Assembly: GCA_025057975.1 (NCBI GenBank) | Contig: JANWUV010000001.1 | Coordinates: forward strand, 360,811 to 424,810 | Length of the DNA: 64,000 nt | Direction: 5' to 3' | Origin: Chloracidobacterium sp. | GTDB taxonomy: Bacteria; Acidobacteriota; Blastocatellia; Chloracidobacteriales; Chloracidobacteriaceae | Shown here: positions 1-9,680 of the stretch, in pieces | Layout: each line of letters begins with the position of its first letter | How positions within the stretch are numbered: position 1 is the first letter of the stretch | Program-made: the position numbers and the translations under genes | Notes under the pieces: generated by a model | Told to the model about the DNA's origin: nothing | The model's input: only the letters and a program-made list of their open reading frames with translations | Database searches by the model: none

Positions 1-956
1 TCATGTTCGTCGTCGGCCACGGCGGCGGTGTCCTGATCGGCGCGCATCACCCAGCAGCCGGCTCGCCGGCCTTCGGTTTCATAGACGATAGCGCCAGCCG
101 CTTTGAGCTGCTCGAAGGCGTCCGCCCAGAAGTTCAGGCGTAGAATGGCGCTTTCACAGGGCAACACATCATACTGAACGCCCAGCCGCTGCATGGTGGC
201 AAGGTGACATCGCACAATACGTTCGGCGATGTGTTCCGCCAGCGCCGCCGCCGCTCCCTCATGTCGCTCGATGGCGTGCAGGACCTCCGCCCGGAAGCGC
301 AGGCGCGTTTCATCCTCGGCGTACCACGCCCCGACGCGCGCGTAGAGGTCCCAGCACACATCGTCAAACTTGTCGGTTATGGCTTCGACCTCAGCCAGCG
401 ACTTGCCTTCCATGTGCATAAACCCGACGACAACGTCCGCCACCTGAACGCCCGTGTCATCAATGTAGTTGTGTACTTCAACCGTCTCACCGACGGCGCG
501 CAAAATCCGCACCAGCGCGTCGCCTAGAACGGCGTTGCGAAGGTGGCCAATGTGGGCGGCTTTGTTGGGATTGACGCTGGTGTGCTCAACAATGATTTTG
601 CCGCCGAAGCGCGGCGTCGGTTGCGCCGCCGGCGACTCAAGCGCCGCGAGCAGCGTCTCTGCCCGCCGCAGAAATAAGTTCACGTAACCGGCGCCGGCGA
701 CTTCAATCCGGTCGAAGCTCGTCAATTTGGCGCGCAGTTCTTCAGCCAGCGCCGCCGCGATGTCGCGCGGCGGGCGCTTTTCGCCCGTCGCCGCTTTGAG
801 ACGCTTGGCGATTTCAAACGCCGCCGGTGTCGCCAAATCGCCCATCAGAACGCTAGGCGGAAACTCCACTGCCGCATCCGGTAAAACGACACCAAATCGC
901 CGCTCAGCCGCCGCCTTGACGGCGGCGCGTACTTTTTCTCGTAACGAGTGGAACAT
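1..956 (-). CDS. argS: Arginyl-tRNA synthetase, N-terminal part (cut by window edge)
   Basis: Charges tRNA-Arg with arginine in the cytoplasm; class I aminoacyl-tRNA synthetase. Translation from the ATG at 956 gives MFHSLREKVRAAVKAA followed by an Add1-type N-terminal tRNA-recognition domain, then VEHTSVNPNKAAHIGHLRNA at about residues 123-142. This carries the class I HIGH signature and the ArgS-specific VNPNKAxHIGHLRN context. A second conserved stretch, EVHNYIDDTGVQVADVV, follows. About 318 codons are visible; ArgS is usually 550-600 residues, so the KMSK-equivalent loop and anticodon-binding domain lie outside the window. The reading frame stays open to base 1. The gene is divergent from the cyclophilin gene at 1122, leaving a 165-bp shared upstream region. 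Confidence 0.95.
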   Translation of the reverse strand, partial: MFHSLREKVRAAVKAAAERRFGVVLPDAAVEFPPSVLMGDLATPAAFEIAKRLKAATGEKRPPRDIAAALAEELRAKLTSFDRIEVAGAGYVNLFLRRAETLLAALESPAAQPTPRFGGKIIVEHTSVNPNKAAHIGHLRNAVLGDALVRILRAVGETVEVHNYIDDTGVQVADVVVGFMHMEGKSLAEVEAITDKFDDVCWDLYARVGAWYAEDETRLRFRAEVLHAIERHEGAAAALAEHIAERIVRCHLATMQRLGVQYDVLPCESAILRLNFWADAFEQLKAAGAIVYETEGRRAGCWVMRADQDTAAVADDEH

Positions 957-1121
957 AAGCTTAGGTGGTGTGGGCAATCTCTAAGCCATAACGCTACCAT
1001 TCCAGACGGTGGGCGGCGCAAGGGCGCAAGTCGGCGACCGTCTCGACGCAGGCGCACCTGACGAATAACGTTTGGCTTGCGGTCATACTGCATAACTTGT
1101 CGTGTTCAGGGAGGTTCAACC

Positions 1122-1799
1122 ATGCGCGTTTGGCTGCTTTCGGCCGTCTTGACGGCTGTTGCGCTGCTTAGTTTGCCGGTGACGGCGCAACAGCGCCGGC
1201 CGGCGCGTCCGACTGCAACACGCCCAACCACGCCGCCGAAGCCGCCTCAACCACTGACGCCGAAGCCAAGCCGGGCGGCGACGCTCTCGGTGGAGGAACT
1301 CAAAAGGGTACGCGCTGTGATTGAGTCAGCGGCCGGGAACATCGTGCTGGAGTTTTTCCCGGAAGTTGCCCCGAACCACGTCCGGAACTTCCTGCGCTTG
1401 GCGGAGCAAGGCTACTACGATGGGACGGAGTTCAATCGCATCGTGAAGGACTTTGTCATTCAGGGCGGCGATCCCGCTAAGTGGCCGGCGGATAGCCCTA
1501 ACCGCAAAATTCGGTTTGACACTGGGCCGCTCAAAGCCGAATTCAACGATACGCCGCACGATAGAGGAATTCTTTCGATGGCGCACGGCAGCGACCCTGA
1601 CAGTGCGACGACGCATTACTTCATTTGTCTGCGTCGTGCTCCGTCGCTGGATGGCAAGTACACGGCGTTTGGGCGCGTCGTCGAGGGGATGGATGTTGTG
1701 GACAAAATCGCCCAGACGCCGATTATGCCCGGTACCGACGACAAACCCGCCGAAAGGATTGAGGTGCGGACGATTCGAGTCGTCTATCCACAGCAGTGA
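1122..1799 (+). CDS. Secreted cyclophilin-type peptidyl-prolyl cis-trans isomerase
   Basis: Catalyses cis-trans isomerisation of Xaa-Pro bonds, here probably in the periplasm. The ATG at 1122 is chosen because GGGAGG sits just upstream and the first 22 residues (MRVWLLSAVLTAVALLSLPV...) form a clear Sec signal peptide; an earlier in-frame start at 1077 would hide it. A Pro/Thr/Arg-rich linker (residues about 25-55) leads to a complete cyclophilin domain from about residue 65. Active-site stretch FNRIVKDFVIQGGDP matches the FxRxxxxFxxQGGD signature, followed by GILSMAH and FGRVVEGMDVVDKI. The mature length of about 200 aa is normal for a bacterial PpiA/B-type enzyme with an extension. It appears monocistronic. 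Confidence 0.92.
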   Translation: MRVWLLSAVLTAVALLSLPVTAQQRRPARPTATRPTTPPKPPQPLTPKPSRAATLSVEELKRVRAVIESAAGNIVLEFFPEVAPNHVRNFLRLAEQGYYDGTEFNRIVKDFVIQGGDPAKWPADSPNRKIRFDTGPLKAEFNDTPHDRGILSMAHGSDPDSATTHYFICLRRAPSLDGKYTAFGRVVEGMDVVDKIAQTPIMPGTDDKPAERIEVRTIRVVYPQQ

Positions 1800-2462
1800 T
1801 GTTCTTCGCCGCCCGAAGACAGGGAGCGCATCAACGGCGGCGTGGTCGTCTCATCCACAGGTTAGTCGCCTTCTGCAAGGACGCAGCCGCTGTATGACGT
1901 TCGAGGCGCAGCTCAGAAGTTGCCTTTTCGAAATTGCCCTTTTGTGAAGCAGTGCAAGGGACTCCACATTGTCCGGCTAGCGGCAACTCCGGCCGATGCT
2001 GACCAGAGTAGGCCGCGCGGAGCGTAGGTGCCCTGCCCACTGCGCCAACGAGTGATCCGGTGGCCGGCCACAGCGGGAAAATCCTCGCCGTTCACCCCAA
2101 CCACCGCCCCCCACTCGCGCGGCTTGATTCTGTCCAACGTTAGACGGGTTGGGTGCGCCACCCAACAGGAAAGCGTAGGGCGGCGCTATTGAGCTGCAAG
2201 TAGCATATCCCCTTACGAGAAAGCGCCGCACGGCGTTAGCCGTCGGGTATCGTTCCCCATCGGGTGGCGTCAGCGCCAAGGCGTCAGCTTTTCTAGGCCG
2301 AAGTTGAACGAGTCTGTGTCGCCGCGCTGAGAGAAGCGCCTTGGATGAGGATTCCACATGAGCCGCTTGTGAGCGCACGACTGGCGCAGCTTCGTGAAAC
2401 ACGGTGCGCGCGCGTGCTATGGTTGCCGCTGACTCCCGATTCTGTGTCAGCGGCCGTGTTTC
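1800..2462. other. 663-bp intergenic region without a recognised gene
   Basis: Open frames here are short or run antisense into lepA and match nothing I recognise. The one clear structure is a perfect 8-bp stem with a 3-nt loop at 2148-2166 (GTTGGGTG-CGC-CACCCAAC), with no T-run after it on either strand, so it is not a convincing intrinsic terminator. I looked for tRNA, tmRNA, RNase P and SRP RNA hallmarks and saw none. The lepA promoter should lie in the last part, but no good -35/-10 pair stands out. Confidence 0.5.
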
Positions 2463-4268
2463 ATGGACACCCAGCACATCCGGAACTTTTCCATCATCGC
2501 CCACATTGACCACGGTAAGTCCACTCTGGCCGACCGTTTGCTTGAACGCACCGGTGCGCTCACTCAGCGCGAAATGGCCGACCAAGTGCTTGACGCCATG
2601 GACCTTGAGCGCGAGCGCGGCATCACCATCAAAGCCCATGCCGTCCGCCTCAACTACCGCGCCCGGAACGGCGAGGACTACGTCCTCAACCTAATTGACA
2701 CGCCCGGACATGTGGACTTCTCCTACGAAGTTTCCCGGTCGCTCGCCGCCTGCGAAGGCGCACTCATCGTCGTGGACGCTACGCAAGGCGTTGAAGCCCA
2801 GACGCTAGCCAACGCCTACCTCGCGCTCGAAAACAATCTCGAAATGTTTCCAGTCATCAACAAGATTGATTTGCCGTCGGCGGAGCCAGAGCGCGTACTT
2901 GCCCAAATTGAGCAGGTCATCGGCCTCGACTCAAGCCGGGCCGTTCTAACCAGCGCCAAAACCGGCGTCGGCACGGACGAAGTGCTGGAGCGTATCATTG
3001 AGGTCATTCCGCCGCCCCGAGGCGACCGCAACCAACCGCTCAAGGCGCTGATTTTTGATTCGTGGTTTGACAACTACAAAGGCGTTATTGTCCTCGTGCG
3101 CGTCGTGGACGGCGTTCTCCGTCCAGGAATGAAAATCCGCTTCATGGCGACCGGACGCGACTACGAAGTGGAAGGCGTCGGCGTCATGACGCCCAAAATG
3201 CGCGAAATCGCTGAACTCGGCGCCGGCGAAGTTGGTTTCTTTTTCTCGAATATCAAGACCGTCGCCGACGTACGCATTGGCGACACGGTGACGGACGCCG
3301 CCCGTCCCGCCGCCGAGCCGCTGCCCGGCTTTCAGGAAGTCAAGCCGATGGTCTTCGCTGGGTTGTACCCGGTCGAAAGCGACCAGTACGAGGCACTCCG
3401 CGATGCGCTTGAAAAGCTGCGTCTCAATGATTCGTCATTCCTTTACGAACCTGAACACTCCGCTGCGCTCGGCTTTGGTTTCCGCTGTGGCTTCCTTGGG
3501 CTGCTGCACATGGAAATTGTTCAGGAGCGACTGGAACGCGAGTTCGGGTTAGACCTCATCGTTACCGCTCCCAGCGTACGCTTTGACGTTTACCTCACCA
3601 ACGGCGAGAAGGTGACTATTGATAGTCCCTCGAAACTCCCTGATCCGGTCAAAATCGAGCGCATTGAAGAACCCATCATCCGCGCCACCATCATGACGCA
3701 GGACGACTATCTTGGGCCGATTCTGGCTTTGCTCGATGAGAAACGTGGCGTCCAGCGGGGTTTTGACTATATCGGCGAAAAGCGCGTCATGCTGACCTAC
3801 GACCTACCGCTTTTGGAAGTCGTGTTGGATTTCTTCGACCGTTTGAAATCGGTTTCGCGTGGCTACGCTTCGCTGGACTATCACTTGAAAGGCTACGAGC
3901 CGGCCGATCTGGTCAAGCTTGACATACTGGTTTCCGGCGAGCCAGTGGACGCCTTATCGCTCATCATCCACCGCAAAAACGCCTATGCTCGCGGCCGAGC
4001 GCTGGTCGAAAAGATGAAGGAGCTGATCCCACGTCAGCTTTTTGAAGTCCCCATCCAAGCCGCCATTGGCAATCGCGTCATCGCTCGTGAGACGGTCAAG
4101 GCAATGGGCAAGAATGTTCTTGCCAAGTGCTACGGCGGCGACATCACCCGCAAGAAGAAGCTCCTCGAAAAACAGAAAGAGGGCAAAAAGCGCATGAAGA
4201 AAGTTGGGCGCGTGGATATTCCGCAGGAAGCGTTCCTCGCCGTCTTGCGCGTCGGCGAGGCAAAGTGA
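2463..4268 (+). CDS. lepA: Elongation factor 4 (back-translocating GTPase LepA)
   Basis: Ribosome-associated GTPase that acts on stalled or mis-translocated ribosomes. The 601-residue length is exactly that of the family. G motifs are all visible: [10 protein letters not shown] (G1, residues about 13-22), GITIKA (G2), DTPGHVDF (G3), NKIDLPSA (G4) and SAKTG (G5). The LepA-specific C-terminal domain ends [20 protein letters not shown] followed by [12 protein letters not shown]. The ATG at 2463 starts the canonical [18 protein letters not shown]; no strong Shine-Dalgarno precedes it. It stands alone between two intergenic gaps. Confidence 0.98.
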   Translation: MDTQHIRNFSIIAHIDHGKSTLADRLLERTGALTQREMADQVLDAMDLERERGITIKAHAVRLNYRARNGEDYVLNLIDTPGHVDFSYEVSRSLAACEGALIVVDATQGVEAQTLANAYLALENNLEMFPVINKIDLPSAEPERVLAQIEQVIGLDSSRAVLTSAKTGVGTDEVLERIIEVIPPPRGDRNQPLKALIFDSWFDNYKGVIVLVRVVDGVLRPGMKIRFMATGRDYEVEGVGVMTPKMREIAELGAGEVGFFFSNIKTVADVRIGDTVTDAARPAAEPLPGFQEVKPMVFAGLYPVESDQYEALRDALEKLRLNDSSFLYEPEHSAALGFGFRCGFLGLLHMEIVQERLEREFGLDLIVTAPSVRFDVYLTNGEKVTIDSPSKLPDPVKIERIEEPIIRATIMTQDDYLGPILALLDEKRGVQRGFDYIGEKRVMLTYDLPLLEVVLDFFDRLKSVSRGYASLDYHLKGYEPADLVKLDILVSGEPVDALSLIIHRKNAYARGRALVEKMKELIPRQLFEVPIQAAIGNRVIARETVKAMGKNVLAKCYGGDITRKKKLLEKQKEGKKRMKKVGRVDIPQEAFLAVLRVGEAK

Positions 4269-4616
4269 CGACGCATAACCAAGAGGGACGCTCTGCAACC
4301 GCCCTCACGGGACAACGCCGCTTCCCAATAGCGGCGGATGCTGCTTTGGCTGCTGGTGGACGCCAGACAATCCGTTGTGACAACCTCTGTCTCCTGCAGA
4401 AAAGCGCCCCTAGAGCGGTTTTCCAAGGAGATACGGCGTCCGTGACCCCGGCTGGCGGTCGGCGACGCTTACTTCGCCGGCTTTGCGGGCTTGGGCGGCT
4501 CAAAAACGTCGTGACCCATGGCGACGCGCGGCGCGCCTTTGACTGGCGACTGCCGCCCGCCGACCGGCGGGCTGACTCGCTGCACTTTCTTTGCACTTTC
4601 TTTCGGAAAAGTGCGC
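4269..4616. other. 348-bp intergenic region after lepA
   Basis: This gap separates convergent genes (lepA + and the membrane protein -). It has a small direct repeat near 4581-4602 (two copies of GCACTTTCTTT). On the minus strand a frame open from about 4616 to 4468 encodes a Pro/Lys-rich tail ending in EPPKPAKPAK, but it has no convincing start codon and opens only as a shadow of the upstream gene, so no gene is called. No clear bidirectional terminator is visible. Confidence 0.45.
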
Positions 4617-5561
4617 TTAGGTGTGCAACGCCGACGCTTGCATGCGAAGGTTGAGAAAGCGCAGACCGACCGTGAAACCCAACGCTAAAACGCCGGCCGC
4701 CAGCACGGTTTCCGGGGAAGCTCCAAGTTGCTCAAACCACTGCGTGTAAAAGTGAATCCCGCCAAACACCGCTACCGTGTTGACGACCCAGCGCCGGTTG
4801 CGTCGCCAGGCCCAAAGCGCGGCGACCAGAAGCGCACCGGCCCACGCCAGCGCAAACACGAAGGCTGGGATAGGCGGCTGGCTATGGAGATGGAAATCCT
4901 TCTCCATCCAGAGCCAATCACCCCACAGTGAGCCAACCCAAAATCCAAGATTGGCGATTAGTACGCTCGTCCGGGCGGCGGCGAGCGTCACCCCTTCGTA
5001 GTTCGAAGGCGCGCGCTTAGAAAGCTGATACAGCGCGATGGCGAGAAGCGTGAACACCACGACCGTTAGGAGCGGCTTTTCGACGAAGATAAAGTACGCG
5101 GCGTGTCCGTAGCCTGTCCCAACCCCCAGACACGCCGACAACATCAAGGTCGCCAACACCGCTAGCAGGCTGCTTTGCGCGACAACGGTCGTCACGGTGA
5201 ACAGGGCGAAAACCGTCCAAAACGACGCCGGCTGCGCGTTCCCAAACGCAATGACGCCGCCGCCGGTTAGGAGCGCGCCGACTAGTAGGCAGATGTTCGC
5301 CAGCAAACGCCACATCTCGGCCTGACGAAGTAGCAACCCTAGTCCGCCCCCAAGCACAACCAACCCAAGCGCCGTCGCGGTCGTAGGCTTCGGCAGCAAG
5401 GCAAGTGCGCCGCCGCTCACCGCTATTACGCTGAACCCAATCAGCAGATTGAAAACAAGCGAACCCGTCGCGCGGGCGGCGTACGCACGAAGCCGCTCGT
5501 ACTCTTCCGTTGTGATTTTGCCTTCGGCAAGCAGCTGATCTAGATCGAGCGTGTACTTCAT
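4617..5561 (-). CDS. Polytopic inner-membrane protein, DUF2157-like
   Basis: Function unknown. The ATG at 5561 begins MKYTLDLDQLLAEGKITTEEYERL, a soluble N-terminal helix pair like that at the front of DUF2157/SHOCT-type membrane proteins. After it come about eight to nine hydrophobic segments to residue 314 (for example LVFNLLIGFSVIAVSGGALA and ALGLVVLGGGLGLLL). A longer frame upstream is Arg-rich and looks like antisense overlap, so the start at 5561 is preferred. The protein ends LRMQASALHT. It lies 3' of the EF-G-like gene in the same direction with a 109-bp gap, so co-transcription is possible. The membrane topology is clear; the family assignment is tentative. Confidence 0.7.
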   Translation of the reverse strand: MKYTLDLDQLLAEGKITTEEYERLRAYAARATGSLVFNLLIGFSVIAVSGGALALLPKPTTATALGLVVLGGGLGLLLRQAEMWRLLANICLLVGALLTGGGVIAFGNAQPASFWTVFALFTVTTVVAQSSLLAVLATLMLSACLGVGTGYGHAAYFIFVEKPLLTVVVFTLLAIALYQLSKRAPSNYEGVTLAAARTSVLIANLGFWVGSLWGDWLWMEKDFHLHSQPPIPAFVFALAWAGALLVAALWAWRRNRRWVVNTVAVFGGIHFYTQWFEQLGASPETVLAAGVLALGFTVGLRFLNLRMQASALHT

Positions 5562-5670
5562 AGGGCCGCCGCCTCGCGCCACCGGGTACGGCGTTATCTT
5601 TGTGGAAACATCTTTCCCCGGCAATGTCCTCCAAAACAAACGCCGGTGGAACCAAAACAAGCGCCGCGCC

Positions 5671-7773
5671 TCAAACCTCTTCGAGAACGCGCACGCGGCC
5701 AGCCGCTTGCGCCTCCGCCACGACGCGCTGCGTAACCTGCGGCGGCGCTTCGTCGTAGTGCGCAAACTGCATAGCGTAACTCCCGCGCCCGCTCGTCAGC
5801 GAGTTGAGCGCTGTAGCGTAGCTTAGCATTTCACCCAGCGGTACATGCGCTTCAATGACCTGCTTGTTGCCTTTGGCGCTAATGCCCAGAATGCGACCGC
5901 GACGTGTGGAAAGGTCGCTCATTGTGTCGCCGGCCGCTTCGGCTGGTACGCTGACCTCAACATGCATAATCGGCTCAAGCAGAACCAGTTTGACCTTCTC
6001 CATCGCCGCCCGGAACGCCTTGCGTCCAGCCAGCTTGAACGACAGTTCATCCGAATCCACAGTGTGATACGCGCCGTCCACCAGTTCGACTTGGAAATCC
6101 ACCACCGGGTAGCCCGCCAGCGACCCCTGTTCGGCGGCTTCCAAAATGCCTTTTTCCACCGCCGGACGGAACTGCTGCGGAATGACGCCGCCGACAATTT
6201 TGTCTATGAAGCGAAAGCCTGATCCACGTGGCAGCGCCTCAAACACACACTTGCAATCGCCGAACTGCCCGCGACCGCCGGTCTGCTTTTTGTGGCGCGC
6301 ATGAACTTCGACCCGCCCCTTGAACGTCTCTAAATACGCCACCTTGGGCGCGTGCAGCGTGACGGCGACGCCGTACCGCTTGTGCAGCCGCTCCACCGTC
6401 AGCTCAATGTGCTGCTGATTGCAGCCTGACAGAATGAATTCCTTGGTCTGCGGATCGCGGGCGTACCGCAGCGTTCCGTCCTGCTCAATCAGTCTGGCGA
6501 TCGCGCTGGAAAGCCTGTCTTCGTCGGCGCGCGACTTAGGTTCGATAGCGAAGGCGATAGCCGGCTCTGGCATCGTCACTGGGGCAAACCGCACTGGCGC
6601 GGCCTTGTCGCAGAGTGTATCGCCTGTGTGCGTATCTTTGAGTTTGGTCACGGCCACGATGTCGCCGGCATGGGCTTCGGGGATTTTTTCAAGCTGCTTG
6701 CCCTGCGGGGCGTACACCGCCGTGATCTTTTCCAGCGTGCCGCGCCCGCCGTTGACGACCAGCGTATCCGGCCGGAGAACGCCTGACACAATCTTGCACA
6801 GCGAAATGCGGTTGAATTGGTCGTCGAGCGTTTTGAAGACATAAGCGGCGAAGGGTTCGTCGTCGGTCACGTGACGCGGCGACACAAGGTCAGCGTCCAG
6901 CGGCGACATTCCAAGCCAGCCGCCGACATGCGCTGGGTCGGGCGCGAAAGTCGTCAGCGCGTCAAGCAACGGCGCAACGCCGATGTTGAGCGTCGCCGAG
7001 CCGACAAACACTGGCGTCAACCGGTGCCCGGCAATCGCCGCCGGCAGCGCCGCGAAGAGTTCTTCATCGGTCAGCGTCCCGCGCTCAAAAAAGGCTTCCA
7101 GCAGGCGGTCGTCGGTTTCCGCGACACGCTCGACGAGCGTTTCGCGGGCCTTGGCTGCTACTTCCACCAGCGAGGTTGGAATGCTGTCTTCGGTGAATGT
7201 TCCGCTGCCGTCGGGCTGGTACAGCAGCGCCCGTTGGCGCAGCACATCCACAACGCCGCGAAAATGTTTCTCTACACCGATGGGCAGTTGAAACAGGATC
7301 GGCTGCAAGTCGCATTGCTCAGTCAGCGCGGCCAAGCAGGCGTCAACATCGGTCTGCTCTTTGTCGAGCTTATTGATAAAAACAAAACAGGGCAGATTGA
7401 ATTCCGCTGCATACTGCCGAACTTGCTCTGTGCCGATTTCAACCCCATTATGGGCGTCAATAACGATCAGCGCCGTTTCGGCGGCGCGTAGCGCCGGACG
7501 ACTATCGAGAATAAACGCCGTTGCGCCGGGCGTATCGAGCAGGTTGATTTTGTGGTTGCGCCAGACGCCGCGCGCGACGCTTAGATGCGTTGACAGTTGA
7601 TGCGCTACGGCGACTTCATCGAAGTCAGTGACGGTTGTGCCGTCGGCGACTTTGCCGAGGCGCGGTGTCGCGCCCATAGTGTACAGCATTGCGGCCGCCA
7701 GCGAGGTTTTACCGGCGTGCCCGTGACCGACGAGCGCGACGTTGCGTAGGTGAGGGGTGGCAAAGACGTTCAT
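5671..7773 (-). CDS. Elongation factor G-like translational GTPase (second EF-G type)
   Basis: A translation-factor GTPase with the full EF-G architecture (700 aa), but of the divergent EF-G-like/FusA2 class rather than the housekeeping factor. The P-loop reads GHGHAGKTSL instead of the AHIDAGKTT of canonical EF-G; G3 is LLDTPGATAF and G4 is FINKLDKEQTD. Domain II, the domain III segment, domain IV (GGRGQFGDCKCVFEALPRG) and domain V (LGEMLSYATALNSLTSGRGS) are all present. The start at 7773 is chosen because GGAAAGGAG lies 10 nt upstream; the frame continues to 7890 but without homology. Members of this class often lack translocase activity and have uncertain roles; which applies here cannot be read from sequence. 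Confidence 0.92.
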   Translation of the reverse strand: MNVFATPHLRNVALVGHGHAGKTSLAAAMLYTMGATPRLGKVADGTTVTDFDEVAVAHQLSTHLSVARGVWRNHKINLLDTPGATAFILDSRPALRAAETALIVIDAHNGVEIGTEQVRQYAAEFNLPCFVFINKLDKEQTDVDACLAALTEQCDLQPILFQLPIGVEKHFRGVVDVLRQRALLYQPDGSGTFTEDSIPTSLVEVAAKARETLVERVAETDDRLLEAFFERGTLTDEELFAALPAAIAGHRLTPVFVGSATLNIGVAPLLDALTTFAPDPAHVGGWLGMSPLDADLVSPRHVTDDEPFAAYVFKTLDDQFNRISLCKIVSGVLRPDTLVVNGGRGTLEKITAVYAPQGKQLEKIPEAHAGDIVAVTKLKDTHTGDTLCDKAAPVRFAPVTMPEPAIAFAIEPKSRADEDRLSSAIARLIEQDGTLRYARDPQTKEFILSGCNQQHIELTVERLHKRYGVAVTLHAPKVAYLETFKGRVEVHARHKKQTGGRGQFGDCKCVFEALPRGSGFRFIDKIVGGVIPQQFRPAVEKGILEAAEQGSLAGYPVVDFQVELVDGAYHTVDSDELSFKLAGRKAFRAAMEKVKLVLLEPIMHVEVSVPAEAAGDTMSDLSTRRGRILGISAKGNKQVIEAHVPLGEMLSYATALNSLTSGRGSYAMQFAHYDEAPPQVTQRVVAEAQAAGRVRVLEEV

Positions 7774-8085
7774 GCCGTAAAAACTCCTTTCCAGTCTGAT
7801 GGTTGTGAGCTGGAGTGCGCCAAGCCTCTGCGCGTCATAGCGGAGATGGCGCACTGCTGGAACCGAGCGACAGCCACGGCATCTCACCAACAGAAGAGCA
7901 GATGGCGAAAAGCGTAGGTATTAAAACGTACTTTGCCGCTGCATCGGCGGGCAAAAAAACTTTCGTGCGGCTGCGATGGTGGCGCGCAAATTGAGGCGCG
8001 GATTCCGACGGCGTATGGCATGCTGCCAGCGGCCTGACCCATTCGCGCCGCTGTCAACGCTCACCTCAGAAACCGCGTCGCCGTC
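7774..8085. other. 312-bp divergent intergenic region
   Basis: Shared upstream region of the EF-G-like gene (-) and the metallopeptidase gene (+). It holds the EF-G-like ribosome-binding site (GGAAAGGAG on the minus strand, about 7784-7792) and an AT-richer patch around 7915-7965 where promoters are most likely. No RNA gene or clear operator is seen. Confidence 0.4.
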
Positions 8086-9480
8086 ATGTCATTTGTTCAC
8101 ACAATGAGGCAACATTTTTCAAAACCAGCGTCCCGGTGCTGGAGCGTCGCCGTCTCCCCTTTCAGAACTTGGCTTGGCGGCCTTGTAACCCAAGGTTGGT
8201 CGCTTTGGCCGGCGGTCCTGCTGCTGTCAGCGGCGCTGGTGGGATTAGCGCCGGCTCAACGCCGTGCTGTGCCGCCCAAGGTTGCGGCGGCGCTGGCTGA
8301 AACTGACGCCATCTTGCGCGAGGTATCGCGTCTGCGTGAGCTTCCGATCAAACGCCCGGTCAAGGCGGGCTACCGCTCGCGGAAAGAAGTTGAGCAGTTT
8401 GTCATCGCGGATCTTGAAGCCTCACAGACGCCTGATGAGTTTGCGGCGCAAACCAAAATGCTCATCGCGCTGGGGTTGATCCCGAAGGATTACAACCTGC
8501 GGGAAGCCATGATTCGGCTACTGACCGAGCAGATTGCGGGCTTCTACCAGCCGAAGACCGGAGAATTCGTCCTTACGGAAAGCCTTGTCGCCGACGATCC
8601 TGACAGCCGGCGGATCGCCATCGCGCACGAACTAACCCATGCGCTTCAGGATCAGCACTTTGACCTGCGGCGGTTTGAGAAACCGACCAAAGGCAACAGC
8701 GACCGCGACATTGCTGTTCGCGCCCTTATCGAGGGGGACGCGACAGTGGCGATGCTGGCCTACGCCTTTGATGGGCGAATGGACGTTCAAAAACTGCCCC
8801 TCTCGATTGGCGCACTGTTGGAGACGGTGGGCGCATTGAGCGAGGACTCACGGAAGACCCCAGCGCTCGCTGCGGCCCCGAAGGCGCTCAAGCGGATGCT
8901 GCTATTTCCTTACGCGGACGGCGCGAACTTCGTCCAAGCGTTATTGCGCAACGGCGGCTGGGCGCGAGTATCTCGAACCTTTACCGACCTGCCCGAAAGC
9001 ACCGAGCAGGTGCTGCACCCGGAAAAGTATTTCGCTAATGAGGATCCCATCGTTCTAGCCGTGACCGACGTTGCCGCGCAACTGGGCGACGGTTGGCGCT
9101 TTGTGACCGACGATGTCCAAGGAGAGTTTGGCTACCGGCTGATTCTCGGCGAGTTTATTGACGAAAAATGGGCGCAACGGGCGGCGCAGGGATGGGGCGG
9201 CGACCGCTCGGCGCTGTACGAGCACCGCTCCACTGGACAACTTTGCCTCATTCAGGTCACCCGCTGGGACACGGTCGCCGCCAGCCAAGCCTTCTTTGAC
9301 GCCTATGTAGAACGGACGCAGCGCCGTTTCCCACGCCAAGACTTTGCGCGCGTCGCGGCCGGGGTTGTCGTGGGCGAAGGGGTACACATTGAGCAACGCG
9401 GCGCGGATGTCTTCATACTGGAGGGTTTGCCGCCGGACGCTGACGCCAAGGCGCTGATTAGACGACTGACGACGCCGTAA
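8086..9480 (+). CDS. Putative secreted zinc metallopeptidase (HELTH motif)
   Basis: Probably an exported or membrane-anchored zinc peptidase. Residues about 40-58 are a hydrophobic signal or anchor segment (LWPAVLLLSAALVGLA) ahead of an Ala-Gln cleavage-like site. The central domain has IAIAHELTHALQDQHFDL, an HExxH zinc site, followed about 35 residues later by ALIEGDATVAML, whose Glu could be the third ligand as in gluzincins. The C-terminal third (GEFGYRLILGEFI ... YEHRSTGQLCLIQVTRWDT) is of unknown role. Proteins of this type are common, uncharacterised and usually annotated only by the HExxH site. The start is uncertain: ATG at 8086 has no clear ribosome-binding site and an internal ATG at 8104 is possible. 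Confidence 0.75.
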   Translation: MSFVHTMRQHFSKPASRCWSVAVSPFRTWLGGLVTQGWSLWPAVLLLSAALVGLAPAQRRAVPPKVAAALAETDAILREVSRLRELPIKRPVKAGYRSRKEVEQFVIADLEASQTPDEFAAQTKMLIALGLIPKDYNLREAMIRLLTEQIAGFYQPKTGEFVLTESLVADDPDSRRIAIAHELTHALQDQHFDLRRFEKPTKGNSDRDIAVRALIEGDATVAMLAYAFDGRMDVQKLPLSIGALLETVGALSEDSRKTPALAAAPKALKRMLLFPYADGANFVQALLRNGGWARVSRTFTDLPESTEQVLHPEKYFANEDPIVLAVTDVAAQLGDGWRFVTDDVQGEFGYRLILGEFIDEKWAQRAAQGWGGDRSALYEHRSTGQLCLIQVTRWDTVAASQAFFDAYVERTQRRFPRQDFARVAAGVVVGEGVHIEQRGADVFILEGLPPDADAKALIRRLTTP

Positions 9481-9680
9481 CTACCCTTGGCCCCTTGCTG
9501 GCGCATACCATACACGACGACAGGCTGTTTTTTTGAGCAAACAGGCGCAATGTGCTAGTCTGGCTAGGATTTAGCTTGCTTGTCGGCCGGCTGCGCCGTC
9601 TTGTCCTAATCTTTCGGTTAGGTTTACCACGCTGTGGGGTTGCACATAGCCGCCAAGCTGTGGAACAGCCGGATGGACGT

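Noticed and set aside
2148..2166. Hairpin GTTGGGTG-CGC-CACCCAAC as terminator
   Set aside because: No T-run on either strand and more than 340 bp from the nearest stop codon.
1977..2639. Minus-strand 220-codon frame overlapping the start of lepA
   Set aside because: No protein-like pattern and overlaps the strongly supported lepA 5' end; treated as antisense shadow.
4468..4616. Possible small minus-strand gene with a Pro/Lys tail (EPPKPAKPAK)
   Set aside because: No start codon with a ribosome-binding site, and the frame runs on only as a shadow of the membrane protein gene upstream. Could be a leftover, but not supportable.
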